From positions 1,051,001-1,115,000 of the forward strand of contig NW_027480565.1 in assembly GCF_051401765.1 (NCBI RefSeq): a stretch of 64,000 nt of DNA, read 5' to 3'. The notes under the pieces are model-generated. The model worked only from the letters and a program-made list of their open reading frames with translations. It was not told the origin of the DNA and did not search any database. Of this stretch, positions 15,201 through 26,506 are shown piece by piece; within the stretch, counting starts at the first letter, position 1; each line of letters starts with the position of its first letter. This DNA comes from Calliopsis andreniformis (taxonomy: Eukaryota > Arthropoda > Insecta > Hymenoptera > Andrenidae). The translations under genes were made by a program, and so were the position numbers.

Positions 15201-16016
15201 AGCATTGAGGTTTGAGGATTGAGGATTGAGGATTGAGGATTGAGGATTGAGCATTGAGGATTGAAGATTGAGGACTGGGGATTGAGGATTGAAGATTGAG
15301 GATTAAAGATTGAGGATTGGGGATTGAGGATCTAGGATTGGAGATTGATTATTGAGGATTCAAGATTGTGGATTGAGGATTGAGGATTGAGAATTGAGAA
15401 CTGAGGATGAGGACTGAGGGTTGAGCTTTGAGGTTTGAGGAACGAGGGGTGAGGATTGAGGATTGTGGACTGAGGATTGACGATTGAGTATTGAAGATTG
15501 AGGATTGATGACTGATGACTGAGGGTTGAGGATTGAGGATTGATGATTGAGGACTGAGGCTTGAGGATTGAGGATTGAGGATTAAGGATTGAGGATTGGG
15601 GATTGAGGATCTAGGATCGGAGATTGATTATTGAGGATTCTAGATTGAGTATTGAGGATTGAGGATTGAGGATTGAGGATTGAGGATTGAAGATTGAGTA
15701 TTGAGGACTGAAGATTGAGGATTGAGGATTGAGGATTGAGGATTGAGGATTGAGGATTGAGGATTGAGGATTGAAGACTGAGGATTGGGGATTGAGGATT
15801 GAAGGTTGAGGATTGAGGTTTGAGGATTGAGGATTGCGGATTGAGGATTGAGGATTGAAAATACAGTATTGAGAATTGAAGATTGAGAATTGATTACTGA
15901 GGATTGAACATTGAGGACTGAGTGTTGAGGGTTGAGTGATGTGAATTGATGTTTGTGGATAGAGATTTGAAGATTCCAGATTGAGTATTGAGTATTGAAA
16001 ACTGTGAATTGAGGAT
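12251..16016. repeat. Higher-order repeat, copy III
   Basis: This segment is colinear with bases 1-3780 over its whole length, with a shift of 14 bp between the two ends (offset 12250 to 12236). The shared unusual variant GAATTGATTACTGAGG at 3651 and 15887 confirms the register near the far end. It carries the same ordered series of modules A, B and C. It holds no gene. Confidence 0.83.
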
Positions 16017-19000
16017 ATTCTATTGAGGATTGAGGATTGACAACAGATTCTTGAGGACTCAGGGCTGCAGATTGAGGATTCAGTATTGAGGATTCAGAAT
16101 TGAGGTTTGAGGACTGAGGTTTGCGGATTGAAGATTGAGTATTGAGGATTGAAGATTGCAGATTGAGTATTGAGTATTGAAAACTGTGAATTGAGGATAT
16201 TCTATTGAGGATTGAGTATTGGCGATTGATTTTTGAGGACTGAGGTCTGAAGATTGAGGATTCAGGATTGAGGACTCGGGATTGAGGTTTGAGGACTGAG
16301 GATTGAGAGTTGAGGACTGGGGATTGAGGATTGAGGATTCAGTATTGAAGATTGTGTATTGATGACTGAGGATTGAGGATTGAGGTTTGAGGATTGAGGA
16401 TTGAGAATTGAGGATTGAGGATTGAGGATTGAAGATTGAGGATTGTGTATTGAGGTTTGCAGAATGAGGATTGAGGATTGAGGATTGAGGATTGGAGATT
16501 GAGTATTGAGCACTGAAGATTGAGGATTGAGGATTGGGGATTAAGTATTGAGGATTGGGTATTCAGGATTGAGTATTGAGGATTGAGAATTGAGGGTTGA
16601 TGATTGAAGATTGAGTATTGAGTATTGAAGATTGAGGATTGAGGATTGAGGATTGAAGATTGAGGACTGAGTGTTGATGATTGAGTGATGAGAATTGGTG
16701 TTTGTGGATTGAGATTTGAAGATTGCAGAATGGTGACTCAGTATTGAAAACTGTGAATTGAGGATATTCTATTGAGGATTGAGGATTGACAACTGATTGT
16801 TGAGGACTGAGGACTGAAGATTGAGGATTCAGGATTGAGGACTCGGGATAGCGGTTTGAGGACTGAGGATTGAGGGTTGAGGACTGAGGCTTGAGGATTG
16901 ATGATTGAGCATCGAGGATTGAAGGTTGAGGACTGGGGATTGAGGATTGAAGATTGAGGATTAAGGATTGACGATTGGGGATTGAGGATCTAGGATTGGA
17001 GGTTGATTATTGAGGATTCAAGATTGAGGATTGAGGATTGAGGATTGAGAATTGACAACTGAGCATGAGGACTGAGGTTTGAGGATTGAGGTTTGAGGAA
17101 CGAGGATTGAGGATTGAGGATTGAGGACTGTGGATTGACGATTGAGTATTGAAGATTGAGGATTGATGACAGAGGATTGAGGATTGAGGATTGCGGATTG
17201 AGGATTGAGGACTGAGGCTTGAGGACTGAGGGTTGAGGATTAAGGATTGAGGATTGGGGATTGAGGATCTAGGATTGGAGATTGAGAATTGAGGATTGAA
17301 GATTGAGGATTGAGGATTGAGGATTGAGGATGGAGGATTGAGGATTGAAGATTAAGTATTGAAGACTGAAGATTGGGGATTGAGGATTGAGGATTGAGGA
17401 TTGATTATTGAGGATTGAGGATTGAAGATTGAAGACTGTGGATTGGGGATCGGGGATTGAAGATTGAGGATTGAGGATTGAGGATTGCGGATTGAGGATT
17501 GAGGATTGAAAATACAGTATCGAGAATTGAAGATTGAGAATTGAGGGTTGAGGATTGAACATTGAGGACTGAGTGTTGAGGGTTGAGCGATGTGAATTGA
17601 TGTTTGTGGATAGAGATTTGAAGATTGCAGATTGAGTATTGAGTATTGAAAACTGTGAATTGAGGATATTCTATTGAGGATTGAGGATTGACAACTGATT
17701 GTTGAGGACTCAGGGCTGAAGATTGCGGATTCAGAATTGAGGATACAGCATTGCGGTTTGAGGACTGAGCATTGAGGATTGAGGATTGAGGATTGAGGAT
17801 TGAGTATTGAAGATTCAGTACTGGGGACTGTAGATTGAGAATTGAGGATTGACGATTGAACATTGAGGACTGAGTGTTGAGGGTTGAGTGATGAGAGTAG
17901 ATGTTCGTGGATAGAGATTTGAACATTGCTGATTGAGTTTTGAGCATTGAAAACTGTGAATTCAGGATATTCTATTGAGGATTGAGGATTTACAACTGAT
18001 TGTTGAGGACTGAGGTCTGACGATTGAGGATTCAGTATTGAGGATTCATAATTGAGGTTTGAGGACTGAGGATTGAGGATTGAAGATTGAGTATTGAGGA
18101 CTGAAAATTGCAGATTGAGTATTGAGTATTGAAAACTGTGAATTGAGGATATTCTATTGAGGATTGAGGATTGACAACTGATTGTTGAGGACCCAGGGCT
18201 GAAGATTGAGGATTCAGGATTGAGGATAAAGCATTCATGTTTGAGGACTGAGGATTGAGGTTTGAGGATTGAGTATTGTGGATTGAAGATTGAGGATTGA
18301 GGATTGAAGATTGAGGATTGAGGATTGAGGATTGATAATTGAGGATTGAAGATTGAGGATTGGGGACTGAGTGTTGAGGGTTGAGTGATGAGAATTGATG
18401 TGTGTGAATGGAGATTTAAGGATTGCAGATTGAGTGTTGGGTATTGAAAGCAGTGATTTGAGGATATTCTATTGAGGATTGAGGATTGACAACTGATTGT
18501 TGAGGACTGAGTGCTGAAGATTGAGGATTCAGGGTTGAGGATTCAGGATTGAGGTCTGAGGACTGAGGATTCAGGACTGAGGATTGAGGATTGAGGATTG
18601 AAGATTGAATATTGATTGTTGAAGGTTGAGGATTGAGGATTGAGGATTGAGGACTGAGGATTGAAGTTTGAGTATTGAGGATTGAAGATCGAGGATTGAG
18701 GATTGAGGATTGAGGATTGAATATTAAGGATTGGGGACTGAGGATTGAAGATTGAGTATTGAGGATTGAGGATCGAGGATTGAGGATTGAGGATTGAAGT
18801 TTCAGTATTCAGGATTGAAGGTTGAGGATTGAGGATTGAGGATTGAGGATTGAGGATTGAGGATTGAGGATTCAGGATTGAGGATTCAGTATTGAAGATT
18901 GAGTATTGATGACTGAGGATTGAGGATTGAGGTTTGAGGTTTGAGGATTGAGAATTGAGGATTGAGGATTGAGTATTGAAGATTGAGGATTGAGGGTTGA

Positions 19001-20300
19001 GGATTGAAGATTGAGGATTAAGGATTGAGGATTGGGGATTGAGGATCTAGGATTGGAGATTGATTATTGAGGATTGAGGACTGAGTATTGAGGATTGAGA
19101 ATTGAGAATTGAGGATGAGTACTAGGGGCTGAGGATTGAGGTTTGAGGAATGAGGATTCAGGATTGAGGATTGCGGATTGAGGATTGAGGATTGAGGATT
19201 GACGATTCAGTATTGAAGATTGAGTATTGATGACTGAGGGTTGAGGATTGAGGTATGAGGATTGAGGATTGAGAATTGAGGATTGAGGATTGAGGATTGA
19301 AGATTGAGGATTGGGTATCGAGGATTGCAGAATGAGTATTGAGGATTGAGGATTGAGGATTGAAGATTGAATATTGAGGATTGAAGATTGAGGATTGAGG
19401 ATTGGGGATTAAGGACTGAGGATTGGGTATTGAGGATTGAGTGTTGAGGATTGAGAATTGAGGGTTGACGATTGAAGATACAGTATTGAGTATTGAAGAT
19501 TGAGGATTGAGGATTGAGGATTGAGGATTGAAGGTTCAGTACTGAGGATAGAAGATTGAGAATTGAGGATTGAGGATTGAACATTGAAGACTGAGTGTTG
19601 AGGGTTGAGTGATGAGAATAGATGTTTGTTGATAGGGATTTGAAGATTGCAGATTGAGTATTGAGCATTGAAGGCTGTGAATTGAGGATATTCTATTGAG
19701 GATTGAGGATCGGCAACTGATTGTTGAGGACTGAGGGCAGAAGATTGAGGATTCAGCATTGAGGATTCATAATTGAGGTCTGAGGACTGAGGATTGAGGA
19801 TTGAAGATTGAGTATTGAGGATTGAAGGTTGCAGATTGAGTATTCAGTGTAGAAAACTGTGAATTGAGGTTATTCTATTGAGGATGGAGGATTGGCAACT
19901 GATTGTTGAGGACTCAGGGCTGAAGATTGAGGATTCAGGATTGAGGATTCAGGATTGAGGTTTGAGGACTGAGGATTGAGGATTGAGGATTGAAAATTGA
20001 GGATTGGGTATTGAGGATTGAACATTGAGGATAGAGGATTGAGGATTGAGGATTGAGGATTGAGAATTGAAGATTGAATATTGATGATTGAAGATTGAGG
20101 ATTGAGGATTGAGGGTTGTGGACTGAGGACTAGGACTGAGGGTTGAGTACTGATGTTTGAGTATTCATGACTGAGGATTGAGAATTGAGGATTGAGGATT
20201 GGGGATTGAAGATTGAGTATTGAGGATTGAAGATTGAGGATTGAGGATTGAGGATTGAGGATGGAGGATGAGGGCTGAGGGTTGAGGAGTGAGGTTTGAG
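16017..20300. repeat. Satellite, transition zone
   Basis: Heptamer array with module A copies near 16018, 16196, 16770, 17655, 18144, 18465, 19688 and 19870. Module A changes type here. To the left, copies mostly read GTGATGTGAATTGATG and CTGATTCTTGAGGACTCAGG. To the right, they mostly read GTGATGAGAATTGATG and CTGATTGTTGAGGACTGAGG. No large exact duplication was recognised by eye and no gene is present. Confidence 0.7.
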
Positions 20301-23300
20301 CATTGAATCCAGAAAACTCAGGATGTTCTATTGAGTATTGAGAATTGACGATTAACGGTTGATTATTGAGGATTGAGGATTGGGGATTCAGGACTGAGAC
20401 TTGAAGATTGAGGATTGATGATTGAGGATTGAGGATTGAGGATTGAGGATTGAGGATTGTGGATTGAGGATTGAGGATTGAAGATTGAGTATTGAGGATT
20501 GAAGATTGAGGATTGAGGATTGAGGATTGAGGATTGAGGATTGAAGATTAAGGATTGGGGACTGAGGATTGAAGGTTGAGGATTGAGGATTGAGGATTGA
20601 GGATTGAGGATTGAGGATTGAGGATTGAGGATTGAGGATTGAGGACTGAGGATTGACGATTGAGTAAAGAAGATTGAGGATTGATGACTGAGGATTGAGG
20701 ATTGAGGATTGAGGATTGAGGATTGAGGATTGAGTATTGAAGATTGAGTATTGAGGATTGAATATTGAGGATTGAGGATTGAGGATTGGGGATTGAGGAT
20801 GAGGGCTGAGGGTTGAGGATTGAGGTTTGAGTATTGAATCCAGAGAATTCGGGATATTCTATTGAGTATTGAGAATTGAGGATTGATGGTTGAGTATTCA
20901 GGATTGAGGATTGAGGATTGAGGATTGAGTATTGAAGATTGAGGATTGATGATGTAGGATTGAGGATTGAGGATTGAGGATTGAGGATAGAGGATCGAAG
21001 ATTGAGTATTGAGGATTGAAGATTGAGGATTGAGGATTGAGGATTGAGGATTGAGGATTGAGGATAGAGGATCGAAGAATGTGTATTGAGGATTGAAGAT
21101 TGAGGATTGAGGATTGAGGATTAAGGATTGAGGATTGAGGATTGAGGATTGAGGATTGCGGATTGAGGACTGAGGATTGACGATTGAGTAAAGAAGATTG
21201 AGGATTGATGACTGAGGATTGAGGATTGAGGATTGAGGACTGAAGATTGAGGATTGGGTATTGAGGATTGAACATTGAGGATAGAGGATTGAGGATTGAG
21301 GATTGAGGATTGAGAATTGAAGATTGAATATTGATGATTGAAGATTGAGGATTGAGGATTGAGGGCTGTGGATTGAGGACGAGGACTGAGGGTTGAGTAT
21401 TGATGTTTGAGGTCTGAGGATTGAGGATTGAGGATTGAGAATAGAGGATTGACGATTGAGGATTGAGGATTGAAGATTGAGTATTGAGGATTGAAGGTTG
21501 AGGATTGAGGATTGGGGATTAAGGATTGAGGATTGGGAATTGAGGATTGAAGATTGAGTATTGAGGATAGAAGATTGAGGTTTGAGGATTGAAGATTGAG
21601 GATTGCGGATTGAAGACTGAGCATTGGGATTTGAGGATTGACGATTGAGAATTGAGGATTGAGGATTGAGTATTGTGGATAGAGGTTTGAGGATCGAGGT
21701 TTGAGTATTGAATCCAGAAAACTCAGGATGTTCTATAGAGTATCGAGAACTGAGGATCAACGGTTGAGTATTGAGGATTGAGGATTGAGGATTGAGGACT
21801 CAGTATTGAAGATTGAGGGTTGATGATTGAGGATTGAGGATTGAGGATTGAGGATTGGGGATTGCGGATTGAGGTTCGAGTATTGAAGATTGAGGATTGA
21901 TGATTGAGGATTGGGGATTGAAGATTGAGGATTGGGGATTGAGGATTGACGATTGAGGATTGGGTATTGAGGATTGAGAATTGAGGATTGAGGATTGAGG
22001 ATTGAGGATTGAGGATTGAAGACTGAGGATTGGGGATTGAGGATTGAAGATTGACGATTGAGTATTGAGGATTGCGGATTGAGGATAGAGGATTGAAATT
22101 ACAGTATTGAGAATTGAAGATTGAGAATTGAGGATTGAGGATTGAACATTGAGGACTCAGTGTTGAGGGTTGAGTGATGAGAATTGATGTTTGTGGATAG
22201 AGGTTTGAAGATTGCAGATTGAGTATTGAGTATTGAAAACTGTGAATTGAGGATATTCTATTGAGGATTGAGGATTGACAACTGATTGTTGAGAACGGAG
22301 GGTTGAAGATTGAGGATTCAGTATTGAGGATTCAGAATTGTGGTTTGAGGATTGAGGATTGAGGATTGAGGATTGAGAATTGAGAATTGAAGATTGAATA
22401 TTGATGATTGAAGATTGAGGATTGAGGATTGAGGGTTGTGGACTGAGGATGAGGACTGAGGGTTGAGTATTGTTGTTTGAGGTCTGAGGATTGCGGATTG
22501 AGGATTGAGAATTGAGGTTTGAGGATTGAGGATTGAGGATTGAGGATTGAAGATTGAGTATTGAGGATTGAAGATTGAGGATTGAGGATTGGGGATTAAG
22601 GATTGAGGATTGGGAATTGAGGATTGAAGATTGAGTATTGAGGATTGAAGATTGAGGTTTGAGGATTCAAGATTGAGGATTGGGGATTGAAGATTGAGGA
22701 CTGGGGTTTGAGGATTGACGATTGAGGATTGAGGATTGAGGACTGAGGATTGAGGATAGAGGTTTGAGGATCGAGGTTTGAGTATTGAATCCAGAAAACT
22801 CAGGATGTTCTATTGAGTATTGAGAATTGAGGATTAACGGTTGAGTATTGAGGATTGAGGATTGAGGATTGAGGACTCAGTATTGAAGATTGAGGGTTGA
22901 TGATTGAGGATTGAGGATTGAGGATTGAGGATTGAGGATTGAGGATTGAGGTTCGAGTATTGAAGATTGAGGATTGATGATTGAGGATTGGGGATGAAGA
23001 TTGAGGATTGGGGATTGAGGATTGACGTTTGAGGATTGAGTATTGAGGATTGAGAATTGAGGATTGAGGATTGAAGATTGAGCATGAGTATTGAAGATTG
23101 AGGGTTGAGGATTGAGGATTGAAGATTGAGGACTGAGTGTTGAGGGTTGAGTGATGAGAATTGATGTCTGTGGATTGAGATTTGAAGATTGAGGAATGGG
23201 GATTGAGTATTGAAAACTGTGAATTGAGGATATTCTATTGAGGATTGAGGATTGACAATTGATTTTTGAGGACTGAGATCTGAGGATTGAGGATTCAGGA

Positions 23301-24430
23301 TTGAGGATTCGGGATTGAGGTTCGAGGACTGAGGATTGAGGGTTGAGGATTGAGGATTGAGGATTGACGCTTGAGGATTGAGGGTTGAGGATGGAGGATT
23401 GAAGAGAGAGGGATGTGTGTTGAGGATTGAGTGTTGAGAACTGGTCTTTGAGGATTGAGATTTGATTATTGGATATTGTGGATTGAGTACAGAGCCATGA
23501 GAATTCAGGATATTCTATTGAGTATTGAGGATTGAAGATTGAGGATTGAGGATTGAGGATTGAGGATTGAGGATGATGGCTGAGGTTTGAGGATTGCGGT
23601 TTGAGGACTGAGGACTGAGGATTGAGGATTGAGAATTGAGGATTGAGGATTGAGGGTTGAAGATTGAGGATTGGGTATTGAGGATTGAGGAATGAGGATT
23701 GAGGATTGAGGATTGAGGATTGAGTATTGAAGATTGAGTATTGAGGATTGAAGACTGACGGTTGAGGATTGAGGATTGAGGATTGAGGATTGAGGATTGA
23801 GGATTGATGATTGAGTATTGAGGATTGAAGATTGTGGGTTGAGGATTGAGGTTTGAGGATTGAGGATTGAAGATTGCGGATTGAGGATTGAGGATTGAGG
23901 GTTGAGGATTGAGGATTGAAGATTGAGTCTTGAGGATTGAAGATTGAGTGTTGAGGATTGAGGTCTGAGGATTGAGGATTGAAGATTGCGGATTGAGGAT
24001 TGAGGATTGAGGATTGAGTATTGGCTATTGAGGATTGAGTATTGAGGATTGAGGATTGAAGATTGAGGATTGAGGGTTGAGGATTGAAGATTGAGGACTG
24101 AGTGTTGAGGGTTGAGTGATGAGAACTGATGTTTGTGGATTGAGATTTGAAGATATAAGAATGGGGATTGAGTATTGAAAACTGCGAATTGAGGATATTC
24201 TATTGAGGATTGAGGATTGACAATTGACTTTTGAGGACTGAGGTCTGAAGATTCAGGATTCAGGATTGAGGATTCGGGATTGAGGTTTGAGGACTGAGGA
24301 TTGAGGTTTGAGGATTGAGGATTGAAGATTGACGCCTGAGGATTGAGGACTGAGGCTTGAGGATTGATGATTGAGCATCGAGCATTGAAGATTGAGGACT
24401 GGGGATTGAGGATTGAAGATTGAGGATTGG
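20301..24430. repeat. Satellite with module B variant 'AATCCAGAAAACTCAGG'
   Basis: A distinctive module B variant reading AATCCAGAAAACTCAGGATG occurs at about 20309, 21709 and 22789, each followed by a drifted form of ATTAACGGTTGA. The last two belong to similar blocks about 1.08 kb apart (about 21300-21850 and 22370-22930). The longest stop-free - strand frame of the window (20363-21760) lies here. It shows only that few module blocks interrupt the plain heptamers; it does not indicate coding. Confidence 0.7.
22144..22340 (+). repeat. Module A, example copy
   Basis: This is a representative of the commonest landmark. In order it holds GAACATTGAGGACT, TGTTGAGGGTTGAGTGATGA, GAATTGATGTTTGTGGATAG, GTTTGAAGATTGCAGATTG, two GAGTATT units, GAAAACTGTGAATTGAGGAT, ATTCTATTGAGG, two GATTGAG units, GACAACTGATTGTTGAG and GATTGAGGATTCAG. 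Copies with the same order start throughout the array, for example near 2130, 7235, 13240, 27000, 33535 and 42040. The order is kept although individual bases drift, so the block spreads as a unit. Confidence 0.85.
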
Positions 24431-25444
24431 GGATTGAGGATCTAGGATTGGAGATTGATTATTGAGGATTCAAGATTGAGGATTGAGGATTGAGGATTGA
24501 GAATTGAGAATTGAGGATGAGGACTGAGGGTTGAGGATCGAGGTTTGAGGAACGAGAATTGAGGATTGAGGATTGAGGAATGTGGACTGACGATTGTGTA
24601 TTGAAGATTGAGGATTGATGAATGAGGATTGAGGATTGAGAATTGAGAATTGAGGATGAGGACTGAGGGTTGAGGATTGAGGTTTGAGGAACGAGGATTG
24701 AGGATCGAGGATTGAGGAATGTGGATTGACGATTGTGTATTGAAGATTGAGAATTGATGAATGAGGATTGAGGATTGAGGATTGAGAACTGAGAATTGAG
24801 GATGAGGACTGAGGTTTGTGGATTGAGGTTTGAGGAACGAGGATTGAAGATCGAGGATTGAGGTCTGAGTATTGACGATTGAGTATTGAAGATTGAGGAT
24901 TGATGACGGAGGATTGAGGATTGAGGATTGAGGATTCAGGACTGAGGTTTGAAGATTGAGTATTGAGGATTGAATATTGAGGATTGAGGATTGAGCATTG
25001 GGGATTGAGGATGAGGGCTGAGGGTTGAGGATTGAGGTTTGAGTATTGAATCCAGAGAATTCGGGATATTCTATTGAGTATTGAGAACTGAGGATTGATG
25101 GTTGAGTATTGAGGATTGAAGATTGTGTATTGAGGATTGAATATTGAGGATTGAGGATTGAGGATTGAGGATTGAAGATTGAGTATTGAGGATTGAGGAT
25201 TGAGTATTGAAGACTGAGTATTGAGGATTCACAATTCAGGATTGAGGACTGAGGATTGAGGATTGAAGATTGAGTTTTGAGGATTGCATATTGAGGATTG
25301 AGGATTGAGGATTGAGGATTGAGGATTGAGGATTGAGGATTGAGGATTGAAGATTGAGTATTAAAGATTGTGGATTGATGATTTAGGATTGAGGTATGAG
25401 GATTGAGGATTGAGGAAAGAGGATTGAAGATTGAGTATTGAGGA
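24431..25444. repeat. Satellite with local triplication of about 140-147 bp
   Basis: The string GAGGATGAGGACTGAGG recurs at about 24513, 24652 and 24798. Each copy is followed by GAGGAACGAG or a close variant and then by a GATTGACGATTG-like tract, so a block of about 140-147 bp is present three times in tandem with drift. A module B copy follows at about 25069. No gene. Confidence 0.65.
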
Positions 25445-26506
25445 TTGATGATTGAGGATTGAGGATTGGGGATTGAGGATTTAGGATTGAGTATTGAGGA
25501 TTGAAGACTGAGGATTGAAGATTGAGGATTGAGGATTGGGGATTGAGGATTGCGGAATGAGGATTGAAGATTCAGTATTGAGGATTGAAGATTGAGAATT
25601 GAGGATTGAGAATTGAACATTGAGTACTGTGTGTTGAGGATTGTGTGATGAATATTGATGTTTGTGGATAGAGATTTGAAGATTGCAAATTGAGTATTGA
25701 GTATTCAAAACTGTGAATTGAGGATATTCTATTGAGGATTGAGGTTTGACAACAGATTGTTGAGGCCTGTGGTCTGAAGATTGAGGATTCAGGATTGAGG
25801 ATTCAGAATTGAGGTTTGAGGACTGAGGATTGAGGATTGAAGATAGAGTATTGAGGATTGAATATTGAGGATTGAGGATTGTGGATTGAGGATTGAGGAC
25901 CAGTGCTGAGGGCTGAGTATTGATGTTTGAGGTCTGAGGATTGAGGTTTGGTGATTGAGATTCGGGTATTGAGGATTGATGATTGAGGATTGAGGATTGG
26001 GGATTGAGGATTTAGGATTGAGTATTGAGGATTGAAGACTGAGGATTGAAGATTGAGGATTGAGGATTGGGGATTGAGGATTGCGGAATGAGGATTGAAG
26101 ATTCAGTATTGAGGATTGAAGATTGAGAATTGAGGATTGAGAATTGAACATTGAGTACTGTGTGTTGAGGGTTGAGTGATGAGTATTGATGTTTGTGGAT
26201 AGAGATTTGAAGATTGCAGATTGAGTATTGAGTATTCAAAACTGTGAATTGAGGATATTCTATTGAGGATTGAGGATTGACAACAGATTGTTGAGGACTG
26301 TGGCCTGAAGATTGAGGATTCAGGATTGAGGATTCAGAATTGAGGTTTGAGGACTGAGGATTGAGGTTTGAAGATTGAGTATTGAGGATTGAAGATTGAG
26401 GACTGATGATTGAGGATTGAGGATTGAGGATGAAGACTGAGGGCTGAGGATTGAGGTTTGAGGTCTGAGGACTGAGTGTTGAGGATCGAGAATTGAGGAT
26501 TGAGGA
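25445..26506. repeat. 531-bp tandem duplication in the satellite
   Basis: Bases 25445-25975 and 25976-26506 are two head-to-tail copies, offset 531. Both carry TTGAGGATTTAGGATTGAG, an inverted-strand start-like variant, a module A with TATTCAAAACTGTGAATTG, and the rare GACAACAGATTG variant. The second copy degenerates towards its end. A third related copy lies near 27000-27320. Confidence 0.75.
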
